A stretch of DNA of 64,000 nt from Coix lacryma-jobi var. lacryma-jobi (GCA_009763385.1 CM019826.1:58525127-58589126), one strand, 5' to 3'; shown: positions 22,769 to 35,328, counted from the first letter of the stretch. Numbers and translations are program-made. The notes: a model not told the origin generated them from the sequence alone.

Positions 22769-24008
22769 GCTACTCACCATGATTTCAAGCTGTACCAAAT
22801 GGATGTAAAAAGTGCATTCCTCAACGACCCCCTCTCCGAATTGGAATATGTGGAGCAACCACCGGGTTTTGAAGATCCCAAATATCCCAACCACGTCTAC
22901 AAGCTCGACAAGGCGCTCTATGGGCTCAAGCAAGCCCCTATAGCTTGGTATGATTGCCTTAAGGACTTCCTACTCAAAAAGGGTTTTGAGATAGGGAAGG
23001 TCAATGCTACTTTATTTACTCGCAAAGTCGATAATGATATCTTTGTGTGCCAAATATGTCGATGGCATAATATTTGGTAGTACTAATGTGGCTTTTTGTG
23101 AGGAATTTAGTAGGATCATGACCAAAAGATTCGAGATGTCCATGATGGGTGAGTTGAAGTACTTTCTCGGATTCCAAATCAAGCAACTCAAGGATGGGAC
23201 GTTCATCAGTCAAACAAAGTACACAAGAGACATGCTAAAGAAGTTTGAGATGGACAAGGCCAAGCCCATCAAGACACCTATGCCAACCAATGGACATCTT
23301 GATCTAAATGAAAATGGTAAGTCGGTGGACCAAAAGGTATATCGCTCTATGATCGGTTCATTGCTTTACCTTTGTGCATCTAGGCCTGATATTATGCTTA
23401 GCGTGTGCATGTGTGCAAGATTTCAAGCTAATCCGAAAGAATGTCATATCATGGCCGTTAAGAGAATTTTTTGATACTTAGTACACACTCTGAATCTTGG
23501 CTTGTGGTATCCTAAGGGCTCCACTTTCGATCTACTTGGGTATTCCGATTCGGACTATGCCGGTTGCAAGGTAGATCGGAAGAGCACTACCGGGACATGC
23601 CAATTTATTGGAAGGTCTTTGGTGTCATGGAGTTCCAAGAAACAAAATAGTGTTGCCCTATCTACTGCTGAAGCCGAGTATGTGGCGGCAGGCGCATGCT
23701 GTGCCCAACTACTTTGGATGAAACAAACACTAAAAGATTTTGGATGTGAGGAAAACAAGATTCCACTTTTGTGTGACAATGAGAGTGCTATCAAACTAGC
23801 AAACAATCCCGTAAACCATTCTCACACAAAACACATAGATATCCGACATCATTTCTTGAGAGACCACAAAGCCAAAGGAGATATCGCTTTACGCCATGTG
23901 AGCACCGAAAAGCAACTAGCCGATATCTTCACAAAGCCATTAGATGAGTCAAGATTTTGTGCTTTGAGGAGTAAGCTAAATATCATTGATTCTCGTAACA
24001 TGGCTTGA
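22769..24008 (+). pseudogene. pol: Element C RT (C-terminal part) and RNase H, broken
   Basis: Starts in the middle of RT at the Q-M-D-V-K-S-A-F-L-N block. A frame change at about 23050 falls just before the catalytic box, which reads Y-V-D-G instead of Y-V-D-D, so the polymerase is lost. A TGA at 23472-23474 stands where the family has an arginine (a probable CGA-to-TGA change). RNase H follows, open from about 23475 to the natural stop at 24006-24008, with its D-S-D-Y-A-G and T-K-H-I-D-I blocks. The sequence is closer to maize-type Sireviruses than to A, B or D. Confidence 0.9.
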
Positions 24009-24215
24009 TGTCTTGCACATATTTGTTTTCACCTAGAGACATAGACAAATGTTTTGACAAAATTTATGTGTGATTTCAAAATCTATTTTGCACGCTTCAC
24101 TTGTGTCCATAGTTATGTACTGCCTATATGAAATCTGGACATGATTGAAGTGTGTGTAGTATACCACACAAAGTTCTCCTAGGAAAGCTCTATGTCCGTT
24201 CTGGAAGTGAACGGT

Positions 24216-24309
24216 CGGTAGTACCGCCTTAAGGGCCGGTAGTACCGACCGTCGGTAGTACTGACACCTATGGGCGGTAGTACCGACCGGGGTTTCCCTG
24301 GTATATAAA
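24216..24309 (+). promoter_or_regulatory. LTR-like palindrome cluster with TATA box upstream of the envelope-like ORF
   Basis: Three CGGTAGTACCG palindromes (24216-24226, 24237-24247, 24275-24285) and one variant (about 24251-24265) are followed 17 bp later by TATATAAA (24302-24309). The 3' LTR of the same element has the same layout: palindromes up to 28419, then TATAAATA at 28441-28448. A further palindrome lies at 24718-24728. This places a promoter-like module between pol and the envelope-like frame. Its use as a promoter is inference. Confidence 0.55.
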
Positions 24310-24884
24310 GCTGCAGTAAAAGGGATTTGCTTCTTATCCAGTCAATCTCTTTTCACCGCGCCACCGCCCTGAGCCCGAGCCTTCCGGCCGCCGCTTTCAC
24401 CCCTTCCTCTCGATCTCCCTCCTCCTCCACCCAAAATCAAATCCCTCCGGTGAGAAGGTGCGTTGGAGCAAGGAGATCATTGCGGTGGTGTTCTTGAAGC
24501 CCGAAAGCTCTTCTTCCATTGGATTTTGGCCTCTTCCATTCGAGTAGCATGGTAATAGGGTGTTCTTGCTCGATCTCTCAATGTACCTTGTTCTAGGCTG
24601 ATTCCTTTGGTAGGATTGTTCTCTCTAGTGTATAGATACTTCTAGGATGTATATTTTGCAAGTTTGTTGGTGATTTGTATGGATGGATTGATGATAACCG
24701 GCGCACTGTTGTGCGGTCGGTAGTACCGACCCTATGGGAGGTAGTACCGATCGCACGCAGTGAACGGTTTTTCTTCTCATTCTGCGTATCGTCGCCTATC
24801 TTTGTTACATCCTTTGAAGTAGTCTTGTGGTTACTTGTGACTCATATTGGTCCATGACTTCTATTCTAGATGTCGCATGATTGA

Positions 24885-26860
24885 AGGGCTTCATGTGACG
24901 CAAGACTTGCTAGGGAGGCAAGGGAGGAAGAAGAAGAAGAGTATGTCACTTTGGAGCAAGGTGATCAGCAGTGGCGCAATCCCTCGCGTCGTGCTAGGCC
25001 TACCGGTGGGAGTAGTGAGGACCCCACTCGGTCCGTTCGTGGGCGTTCATCCACAGGCCGACGAAGTGTGGGTCGTCACGATGGTAGTGGTAGTGGACAT
25101 GTTCCACCGCCGCCGCCTCCTGCTGGTCCCCCTGGTGGGCTGCATAGTGTGCTGGTTGGTGGCCACACCCTGCTAGTTGGTCCCGAAAGGAAGGGTCGAG
25201 CCATCGATCCGCGCGTTGGGCCCAGATCTCCTCAGGTATCTGGCCTTATGTTGATCCACCGTGCCTTTCATCCTCATGGTTAGGCAGGAGCGCTGATGGC
25301 TAGTCCAGCATTCCCAGGCAATGTTTTGGACTATTCAGATAGGAAGAGGGTGAATCTTCTAAGGGAGCAGCAGTTGGAGAACCCCCACCTCTATGTCAGG
25401 GACGCTTCTGTGGACAGGCGCTTTTGGTCCCGCTTTTAGCAGGACTACTATGTGTCTATCCTCTGGAAGGGTTTCTGTGCAAAGGGGCATCCTCCGCTGT
25501 TTGAGCATAAGCATCTGGGGATTCGGTCTTTGTCTGACAAGGGTTGAGAGGAGATGGATGCTTTGGTGCAGAAGCTTGAGGAGTGGAGGATTCTTGGGCT
25601 AATCTCAGGAGAGCGCAGCTGGAACCAAGAGATCATATCACAGTTCTAGGCATCTTTATACATTGATCAGCCTGGCAAGGTACTTCGTTGGATGACCCAA
25701 GGGGTCCACTACAGGTGCGACTTTGTCACCTTTGCTAGGCTGCTAGGTTTTAACAGTGAGGATCACAATGCCCCTAGACTGTTAGAAATGTATGGTGAGG
25801 GGATCTTTACTTTAGAGATTCAGGAGTCTGGCATCTATCGGCCCGACAAGGTTGCCAACTTTCAGGTGAATGGCCTGAAGTCTTATTATTTTGTTCTCAA
25901 CAACTTGATGAAGCTCACCCTGGATCCAAAGAGCGGAGATAACACCTATTTGAGGAGTGATGCTCCTAAGGTCCTTTGCCGATTTGCCTTGCTAGATGGG
26001 AGGTTCAGCATCTCCCATTTCATGTGGCAGAAAATCTTTGAAGCTTACAATGTTCCCCATAAGAACTTGCCTTATGCTCCATATTTGATGCATATCATTG
26101 AGCATGTTGTTGGAGCTACTTTCGAGTATGATCGGATTGTTAAGGAATACAATGTTCGACAGTTCTCCTCCACAGGCAAGGACAAAGATGAAGAAGGTGA
26201 TGATGCTCCAACTGCTACAGCTGCTCCTGGTGGGGCTCATGGCTAGGAGCAAGGTCGTGAGGATGTGCCTACTGCTCCTTCTCCTCCGCGTCGTGAGCGG
26301 CGTAGGAGTGGGGGCGGTGGGGTTGTTCATTTCGCTCTCAGCAAGTTCTTCCAATGGTTTTGCTACAAGGCTGAGCGCAACGAGCGACATCAAAGGCAGG
26401 TAAATGAGCATCTTGGCCCACCTCAGCAGTCTCCTCTTCGGCCCTTCCCGGATCCGTTTGCCGAGTACGATGCCCAGCATGGTCGAGATGATGATGATGA
26501 TGAGCAACAATAAGGAGGTGTTGATGAGGCCGGTGTCTTCAGTTCAGCCATGCTTCAGCCACTTCAGCCTTTGCCTGTGTATCAGCCTCCTCCCTTTTAT
26601 CTTGACTATGGTGAGGGTCCGTCACATGGTGGCGGGTCTTCTTCATACCAGGGTGGAGGGGGTGGCTCCTACATGGGCTTGCTGCTCCAGATGCTAACCC
26701 CGCTGGTAGTGGTGGTTTCCATGCTCCTTCGCCTCTGCAGGATCCTTCGTCGGCTCCTTCGTCGTTTCCAGGAGGTGATGTGGGTGCTAGTGCTTTTTCT
26801 TCTCTCTTTGGAGGTCCTTATCCTGGTGGCTATGGTGGTTCTTCTGGTGGCTACTATTAG
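24885..26860 (+). pseudogene. Sirevirus envelope-like ORF, decayed
   Basis: One reading frame can be followed from 24885 to about 26680, with in-frame stops at 25281, 25437, 25545, 25647, 26244 and 26511. The frame then changes near 26680 and a Gly/Ser/Pro-rich tail ends at TAG 26858-26860. The middle part (25296-26240) has a conserved-looking globular domain; an acidic and Arg-rich stretch and a run of aspartates (26490-26505) follow. Its position between RNase H and the purine tracts is that of the envelope-like gene described in many Sireviruses. I see no convincing signal peptide or transmembrane pair, and its role is unknown. The first codon cannot be assigned. Confidence 0.65.
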
Positions 26861-26902
26861 ATCCTTTGCTTATCGTGACCTACCCTTTTTGGCATTTGAT
26901 GC

Positions 26903-27438
26903 CAAAGGGGGAGTGTTAGGCTTTCATTAATGATGTAATAGGTAGCTTTTGAGAGAGTTGAGCTAAGAGAACTAAGTGTGATGACTACTTTGTTTGAACT
27001 TTGTTTGTTAGAGGATTTGATACATTTGAGCTTATTGTAACATCTCTTTATGGTTGATCCTCTATTTGTTGCTCATGTCATGATTGGTGTATGTTGTTTT
27101 CGATATGGCTATGTGATTTGAGTCCTTTTCTTTCTTCCATAGCCATTCGATTTCACTTATCTTATTGTTATTTGAATCACCATGTCATAATGTTCATGCA
27201 TCACAAATTATTGTATATGATGTTGTCACACAGTTCGGCACCCCACGGATTGCAAAAATTAGGGGGAGCTTTTGTCCTTGTGTATGTAACCGTGTTTCTA
27301 AACAAGGATTGAAATTCAAAATCCATAGCATACACTAAGGGGGAGCTTGATCTAAATTTTGGAATTTAAAAGCTTCAATTCTTTCTATCCTCTTTGTAAG
27401 ACTAAATTGGTTGTCATCAATTACCAAAAAGGGGGAGT
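26903..27438 (+). other. Four polypurine tracts before the 3' LTR of element C
   Basis: Tracts of the form A(A)GGGGGAG occur at 26903-26912, 27260-27268, 27336-27345 and 27426-27438, the last one directly adjoining the LTR start. Multiple copies of the tract are a described Sirevirus feature. No gene is supported in 26861-27439. Confidence 0.85.
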
Positions 27439-27439
27439 T

Positions 27440-28798
27440 TGTAAGTGCATTCGCCCCCAATGTGGGTTTTGGATAATTAATGACAATCAAATTATGGACT
27501 AATGGATTTATAAAAGCATGTATGCAGGTGTTAGTCCTTAGAAAGATTTGAAATGTTGAAATCTCGTGAACAAAGCACGTTGAGTATAGTTGGACAAAAG
27601 TTGCCTAGCTCAAGTGGTGGATTGAAAGTTTGATTTTAAACTTGAGTTATAGGTAAGTCGGACTATCAAGAGGGGTACAAATTAGGTTGACTAGGTGTGG
27701 AGAAAAGTGCTCAAATCGACTAACAAAAGTTTGCTTGAGAGTCACCGCACGATCACGAACACCTAGACGTTTTTCTGTGAAGTCGGTAGTACCGACCATG
27801 GGGGTCGGTGGTACCGACCAGGGAAGCAGCGCGCAATGCTCTCTGGATGGAGTTCATTTTGAACTGTCGGTAGTACCGACCATACAGACCATTCTAACAC
27901 CTTCTTTGTGTTGGCTCGAAAATGACTTGGCGGTAGTACTGCCATAAGGCCGGTACTACCGACCCTCGGTGGTACCGACCTCGGCCGGTAGAAAGACCGT
28001 TTTTCAAACCTCTTTGTTCGTGCTCAAAATGGCTTGGCGGTAGTACCGCTATAAAAGTCGGTACTACCGGGCCCGGTAGTACCAACCCTGGTCGGTAGGT
28101 ACCGAGACCCCGAGGCTGATCTGCGAAGCTCTCTGTTGGTGCGCTAATTGACTTGGCAGTAGTACCGCCATAAGGTCGGTACTACCGACCCTCGGTGGTA
28201 CCGACCCTGGTCGGTAGCTACCGAGCGGCCGAGTATCTTTCTGCGGAGCTCTCTGTTCACAGCCATTTTGGCCTGGCGGTAGTACTGCCATAAGGCCGGT
28301 ACTACCGACCCTCGGTGGTACCGACCTTTGGTCGGTGGCTGGATCTAGGTCAACTCAGATATGGCGCAACGGTTTTTGGCTGGTCGGTACTACCGACCAT
28401 AGGTGGTCGGTACTACCGACAAGCCTCGGGACTAGGGGTTTATAAATAGCCCTCCACTTCATTTCTAACTGTTACCCACTTACACTACTCATTCATTGGG
28501 ACCTACCAGCTGACAAAACACTCTCCAAGCATTGACTCCTCCCCTCTCTCTCCCCCTTTGCTCCAAGATTCATTCCTTTGCAAGATTTGAGCTAGGGAAG
28601 TGAGAGTAGAGAGAGGGAAGCTTCGATCTATGACTTGAGCACTTGGTTCCACATCTAGCCGGCTTGGTTTGTGTCTATTACTCTTGGGTTCTTTGAACCC
28701 TAGCCGGTTAGGTGTTCTTCATGGTAGCCCGTGTTGTTTCATTTGTGAGGGCTCCCCGAAGCGTTTGTATTACCCCCTGTGATTTCTAGTGGAGAAAC
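27440..28798 (+). repeat. 3' LTR of element C, left part
   Basis: Begins TGTAAGTGCATTCGCC right after the purine tract. It contains an array of CGGTAGTACCG palindromes (27781-28420), a TATAAATA box at 28441-28448 and a downstream leader. Sequence continuity breaks at 28799, where element D's LTR starts, and the LTR resumes at 41917. Confidence 0.85.
27900..28348 (+). repeat. Four tandem ~118-bp units built on CGGTAGTACCG palindromes
   Basis: Units start at about 27900, 28017, 28135 and 28255. Each has a GGCGGTAGTACYGCC core, a GGTCGGTACTACCGACC-type palindrome, a second palindrome and a TCTCTGTT boundary. They lie just upstream of the LTR TATA box, so they form the U3 enhancer position. CpG-rich palindromes in the LTR core are described for Sireviruses. 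Confidence 0.85.
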
Positions 28799-30704
28799 TG
28801 AAGGACCGAGAATGCTAAAGCAAGGCGACCAGAGGGGGGGTGAATGGGAGCTTTAATTTTTTTTTCAGAAACTTATCGCCACTGTCCCGAGAAACAACCC
28901 CAAGAGAAAATCTAGAGCTAGGTAGTGTCCACGACCCTAAATGTAGGGTGGATGCTTCCAAGAAGCACAGCGGGACACTACACAACTCTTAAACCCAACG
29001 CAAAAGCCGAAAACTAAAACCGACAACGGACGAACGAGCTGCGGACAAAAGCGTGCTGATCTGCTCTGACCGGACTCTGGTGAGCCTCCGATCAATAGAG
29101 ATCGGATGCGTCCGGTCAGTTCAAAACCGATTCGGGAGCTCTCTGAGTTGGACCGGACACACGAGGCAATGCGTTCGGTCACTCTACACGCAGCGTCCGG
29201 TCAACACGGACGAAATCGATGAACAGTGCAACAAGTGAGTCCGATCATGTGATTTCACTGCGTCCGGTCAATCACGTACAGGGAAGTTGTCGCTCAGCCT
29301 TCCACGACCAAATTCACAAGTCAGAGTCCGGTCATCCCGAGGCCAGCGTCCGGTCACCTCGACGTAGTGCAGTTCGTCCACCGATTCAACTTGATCTCAC
29401 CCAAAATGAATCCTCTAAGGATCAAACTTGGTGAGAGGAGTCACAAGGATGATAGTGAGCTACTCCTAGGAGATCATGGCTCGAACCTATCTCCAAATCG
29501 ATGAATCAAAGAAGTTCGTGAAAAGAGGAGAGAAAACGATCCCATGGGGAAATTGCCCGATCTGATGGCTCAAGAAGTTAGAGAGCAATTCCTTCGGTCA
29601 AAAGATCGCAAATACGTTCATGAACAAAGTGGTTCAAGCAGAATCGCAAACCTACTCATGGAGAGAAAGAATGAGGCAAATCTTTGTGAGAGCCAAAAAC
29701 GAAAACACGAAGAACACACAAGCAAGAACGCGATTCGATCTCAATTTCCAGCCGAAACTTCTCCACACAAGGAGACAACGGGAATCCGGTCCCGTTTTCG
29801 CAAAAACCAAATACACAAAGGTTTTGTTCACCGTCTTTGCGGATCTCAGTAGCTATAGCAGGGAATGGGAAGCAGGAAACCCTAGAATGAAAATAGCAAT
29901 AGCTGAGATAGTCTGGAGGGAGGGGTGGCCTCTCCTTATATAGCCTAATACAATTATTCCCCTTCTACCATTACAGCTAATGAGCGAGCAGGCTAACCCT
30001 AATCGTATTCTTGACCAACTCAAGGTTGATGTTGATCTGGGCCACGCCCGCACCATCAGGTAGCTTCGCCTCAACGCGACCTCACCGGATGCCGCCACGT
30101 GCCGCCACTGCGCCGCTCGTCCTTTTCACGGACCTCCCCCCAGTTTTGAGGCCAAAACCGGGAAACCTGGGCCAACCCCCGGTTTTGAGGCCAAAACCGG
30201 GAAACCTGTCGTCCGTCGCCTGAGTTTTGTGGCCCAAACTCAGAAACCCACCAGCACCCAGGTTTTGAGGACCAAACCTGGAAACCGTCCTCAGCCCGAG
30301 TTTTGTGGCCCAAACTCGGAAACCGGCCGCACCCAGGTTATGAGGCCCAAACCCGGAAACCGTCCACTTGGTGGTTTTTCTGTGGTTCAACCACCAAACC
30401 GACGCCGTAGAGGGATGCACCGCTCGTGCACCCCGTCCACCTGCAAGTCTTCACTTGTCGCTGTCCCAGGCTGTCATCCACCACGGCCAATCCTCAGGCC
30501 ACCGGTCCGTCAGTCCAAGCCTCACGTCCGCCCTTCACCGCTTCCGGTCCATCGGCACGGCATGTCTCTACTTGACCTTCACCTTGCCTTCGATCACCGT
30601 ATCTGTGCTCGACACCTACACAACACAAGCCAAGGAACATGCGCATCATACTCGTTGACAATCACTCATCATCTCAAGATCCGACATACACCCATGTATC
30701 CGCA
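28799..30704 (-). repeat. 3' LTR of element D
   Basis: TG at 28799 and CA at 30704, directly followed by the purine tract (CTCCCCCTT on the plus strand from 30707). A minus-strand TATA motif, CTATATAAGG, lies at 29934-29943. GGACGC/GCGTCC palindromic words cluster at 29070-29360 and the hairpin array at about 30135-30360. Confidence 0.9.
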
Positions 30705-32122
30705 ATCTCCCCCTTGATGAGTGCATTGTCAACTACCAACACAAATCATATGAAGTAGAAAGAGAGAAAGAGGAAGGATGAAGCGAACTCAACCAATCGA
30801 CTAGAAGCAAACCAAAGCTAAGAGAAGTCGAATGGAGTGAGCAAAACAACTTGGTTCCCAAAGACATGGGCAACGGCTTGACCCAACCAAGCAAAGTAAA
30901 GCTAGCCCTCAAGAAGAGGCAGAATGGGCTCAACACCGCTAGCGATAAGCTCAACACAACTAGCTGAAAATCACTCCAAACCAATTGAAAACGAACTGCT
31001 CAAACCAATTGAACAACTTGTCAAGCAAACTCCCCCTTGATATGAGCTCCCCCTTCAATAGTGCACACAACTAGGGCATGATTTGTCATGACTTGTCAAA
31101 TTTTCTCTCCCTTAGTTGAAAATGCACAAAACAAGGCAAATGCATATGAGTCACAAATGCAGGTTAGCAGCTTCAGGTATATAGTCGATAGAAAGAATAG
31201 ATGCTCTAAAGAGTGCTGATCTGACGACTCAATAGCAAGTAATAAATGTCAGCAAAAGCCCTAGAATATGAAATAAGAATAGATGAGCATAGTGAGTAGT
31301 TTTAAGCCATTCAGAAAGGGTTTCACCATCGAAATAGCACTTATCATGTATAGACAGGAAATCAAAACAAGTGCTAAACATGTATACAAGGTGAACTACC
31401 CCTAGCAAAGTTCAATCATCATGCTATAGAATGAAACATAGACTTGTGTTTTCAAAATTTATCGGAGTTGCAGCGGTGATTATTACACACGTTTGAATTT
31501 TCAGCATGTGATTGCGAGAGGTTGAAAACTTGACATTGCCTAACTTTTCAACCGAGCTAAGCCTGTGCATAAGCAATCAGAAGCTTGAAGCAACGGTTTC
31601 GGTCTTACACTACACGGCTCAAGTTTAACTCCATGTGCAATGAGAAACATTTTTGATACCGTGATGTGCTATCAAGTAATCCCATCTCGATCTTTTCAAT
31701 TCACTTTAGACTTGATTCAAGTTTTAACAAAAAATGAACATACCAAGCAAGTGAAGGACTCAGAACTAGAGACATAGCAACCTAGCATATAGGAATATCA
31801 CAAGTGATTTCAACACATTCTACACATGCTAGTTGTCAATCTCAATGGTGAACATGTTTCAAATTTTATGTTGAATTATGCATATTCACAGTTCTGAAAA
31901 GTAGCTCGGCTCACAATATGTATTAGTGATCAAGAAGAGCCTAAGCTACATGCATCATCATATATCATCGGAGCATACACTAATCAGAGCATAGATTCAA
32001 TCTACAGATTATAGACATGAAGCTTGAAAAGATAAAGATGCAAATATGATGAAATGCAAAACGAAACAAGAACAAAATAAAAGAAGTCAGTTTATGATAC
32101 AAGAACCAAAATGTTTCCCCAA
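30705..32122 (-). other. Element D 3' noncoding region with polypurine tracts
   Basis: No gene is supported. Minus-strand AAGGGGG tracts lie at about 30709-30715, 31032-31038 and 31048-31054. The remainder aligns by eye with 1-1283 of element A. Confidence 0.75.
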
Positions 32123-35100
32123 CTAAAAGGGGAAACACACACCAAGCTCACCTCTCAACCTAGCAAAGGTTGATTGTTCCAAAGGCTTGGTGAAAATATC
32201 TGCCAACTGAAGATGAGTATCGACATGGTGAAGGTCGATATCACCCTTCTCATAGTGGTCTCGCAAGAAATGGAAGCCCACATCAATGTGTTTGGTCTTA
32301 GAATGCAGCACGGGGTTCTTAGCAATGCTAATCGCACTCGTGCTGTCACAAAGCAATGGAACTCGAGAAAAACTCAGACCAAAATCACGCAAAGTGGCCA
32401 TCATCCACAACAACTGGGAACAGCAGCTAGCCACAGCAACATATTCAACCTCAGTGGTAGACTGAGCGACACTAGACTGCTCGCGAGAAGACCAAGATAC
32501 AAGAGAAGAACCCAAAAACTGACAAGTCCCAGAAGTAGACTTGCACTCAAGTCGGCAACCAGCAAAATCAGCATCCGAGTAACTGCAAAGGGAGAGGGTG
32601 GAAGAAGCAGAATACCAGATCCCAAACTCAGGTGTGAAACATAAGTACCTCATAATGCGCTTGACCGCCTGACGGTGAGAAGTGCGTGGCGACGCCTAAA
32701 AGCGTGCACAAAGACACACCGCGAACTGAATGTTCGGGCGTGTCGCCATCAGGTACAGCAGCGACCCGATCATACTCCTGTACTCCTTATGGTCTACGGC
32801 TTCTCCATCCTTGTACGCATCCAGGGCCGTCGTGGTTGACATAGGTGTTGGAAGAGGCTTGGCTTCACCCATATCAAACTTCTTCAAAATGTCCTTGGTG
32901 TACTTTCCCTGGTGCACAAACGTCCCTTCTCGGGATTGCTTGATTTGCATCCCGAGGAAAAACGTCAACTCGCCCATCATGCTCATCTCAAATTCCCTAC
33001 TCATAGTATCTGCAAACTTGGCAACCAAAGCATGAGAAGAACCTCCAAAAATGATATCATCCACGTAAATCTGAACCAAGAGAGTGTCATTGTCTTGCTT
33101 GAGGAGAAAAAGAGTTTTATCAACACATCCCATTTTAAAACCCTTAGCAAGCAAAAAGGTTTTCAACCTATCATACCAGGCTCTAGGGGCTTGTTTCAAA
33201 CCATACAAAGTTTTGTGAAGTTTAAAAACATGGTTTGGAAACTTGGGATTTTCAAAACTGTGGGATTGTTTCACATACACCTCTTCTTCTATGTAGCCAT
33301 TTAAGAAGGCACTCTTGACATCCATTTGAAAAGTTTGAAACCCTTGGATGCAGCAAAAGCCAAGAGGATCCTAATTGCCTCCAAACGAGCTACAAGAGCA
33401 AAAGTCTCCTCATAGTTTATCCCCTCCTGACTATACCCCTGGGCAACAAGTCTAGCCTTGTTTCTCACAATGTGGCCATCCTCTCCTTGTTTGTTTTTAA
33501 AAACCCATTTTGTCCCAATAGGGTGACACTCAGGAGGAGGTGGAACTAAAACCCAAACCCGATTTCTCTCAAAATTTTCTAACTCCTCATGCATGGCATT
33601 AACCCAATCCGGATCAGATAAAGCATGTCCGACATCTCAGGGTTCAAAATCAGCAACAAATGCAGAATGAGCAAAATGAGAGATTTGTTGTGACCTTGAT
33701 CGAGTGACACGTTCGTTGATGTTGCCGATCATCTGTTGAGGAGGGTGTTGGTGCTGTATGTGTCGTGGTGCCTCCCTAGCTGATGTGACCTCCCCCTCAA
33801 CAGTAGCTAGTGCCTCCTCGGGTACAAGTGGTATAGCCCGAGGTGGCGGATTACACGGCCCCCATGTAGTGGAAGAAGACAGGTCGGGACCGCGAGCAGT
33901 CGTGGTCGAAGTCGATCCAATCGGCACAGCAGGTGGAGGAATTGCTGGATCATCAATCCCTTCAACACCTTCTTCCTCATCATCAAAAAGAGGTTCGCCA
34001 ACTTCGTGATCACCTACACGCTCAAATCTAGAAGAAGGACAATGCATGGTCTCGTCGAAGGTGACATCAGATATCTCCATGACTTGGTTAGTATCAATGT
34101 TAACTACACGATATCCACGAGTATGATTACCATAACCCAAAAATACATCGTCAGAAGAATGAGACTCAAACTTGTCCAAGTTTCCTTTCTTAAGTATAAA
34201 ACAGTGGCAACCAAAAACTCTAAAATAACTCACTTTGGGTTGTCTTCCAAAACACAACTCATAGGAAGTCTTTTTCAAGAAAGCTCAGAGGAAAATGCGA
34301 TTGGAAATATAGCATGCAGTGTTAATAGCCTCGGCCCAATACCACCTAGGAGTCCTATGCTCATCGAGCATCGTCCTGGCCATCTCTACAAGGGTCCGAT
34401 TTTTCCTCTCTACAACACCATTTTGTGGCGGTGTGTAGGGGGAAGAAAACTGATGCTCAAAACCCAAAGAGTTACAAAACTTCTCAAAATCCAAGTTCTT
34501 AAACTCGGAACCATTATCTCTACGAATAGCTCTCATCGAGTTCTTAGGGAACTCATTCTGAAGTCGCAAGATCAAATTGCGAACAAAAATGAAAGTCTCA
34601 GTTTTCTCAGCTAAAAAGAAAACCCACGAATATCTCGAAAAGTCATCAACAACAACAAACACATACCACTTCCCCCCAACAGAGCTCACCCGAGCCGGAC
34701 CAACAAGATCCATGTGTAAAAGCTCTCCAGGGCATTTAGTCGTAACCTGATTCACCGGATGGTGGGGAGCGGCTACCATTTTCCCATGTCTACAAGAATG
34801 GCAAACAAGATCCTTCTCCATGCACAACTTGGGCAATCCTCGGATTAAGCCAAGTGAACTAAGCCTTGCAAGCAAGTCGAAGCTCAGGTGACCTAGTCTC
34901 CTATGCCACTTCCAAAGATCAGAGGAGGAAGGTCCAGCCACAAGACAACGAGAAATTCCAAATGACTCTAAGAAATTTGCACGAAAGACTTTCCCAAAGG
35001 GAGTGATCAAACATACAAGATTGCCCTGAGGATCCAAAATACGACTGAGATTCGGCTTAAAACGAATCTCATAGTCATCATCAAAGAGTTGCGAAACAGA

Positions 35101-35325
35101 AAGAAGGTTAAAATGCAAATTAGAAACAAGAGCAACAACACGCAACACAAAGTGCTCATTAACTCGCACAGACCCACGGGACAACACTTTACCTTTGCTA
35201 TTGTCGCCGAAGGTGATAAACTCCTTTCCGGCAACTGGACTAAGACTGGAGAACCATTTGGAGTTTCCGGTCATGTGCCTTGAACACCCGGAGTCCACCA
35301 ACCAAATGTCCTCCAATCATTTTTC
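32123..35325 (-). pseudogene. pol: Element D pol, broken
   Basis: From 35325 downwards: protease D-S-G, the His/Cys motif, integrase, RT with an intact Y-V-D-D box near 33060, and RNase H ending at 32123. Breaks are a TGA four codons after the gag/pol junction (about 35317), TGA at about 34285-34290, TGA at 33637-33639, a one-base deletion near 33328 and TAG at 32696-32698. All four stops replace CGA or CAG codons still seen in A or B, so all are C-to-T changes. The reading frame is closed by TAG at 35326-35328, as in element A. Confidence 0.9.
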
Positions 35326-35328
35326 CTA

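Noticed and set aside
28794..28798. A clean target duplication for element D
   Set aside because: GAAAC precedes the left LTR, but the right LTR has lost its terminal bases and the following sequence (GATAAATC) is only partly similar.
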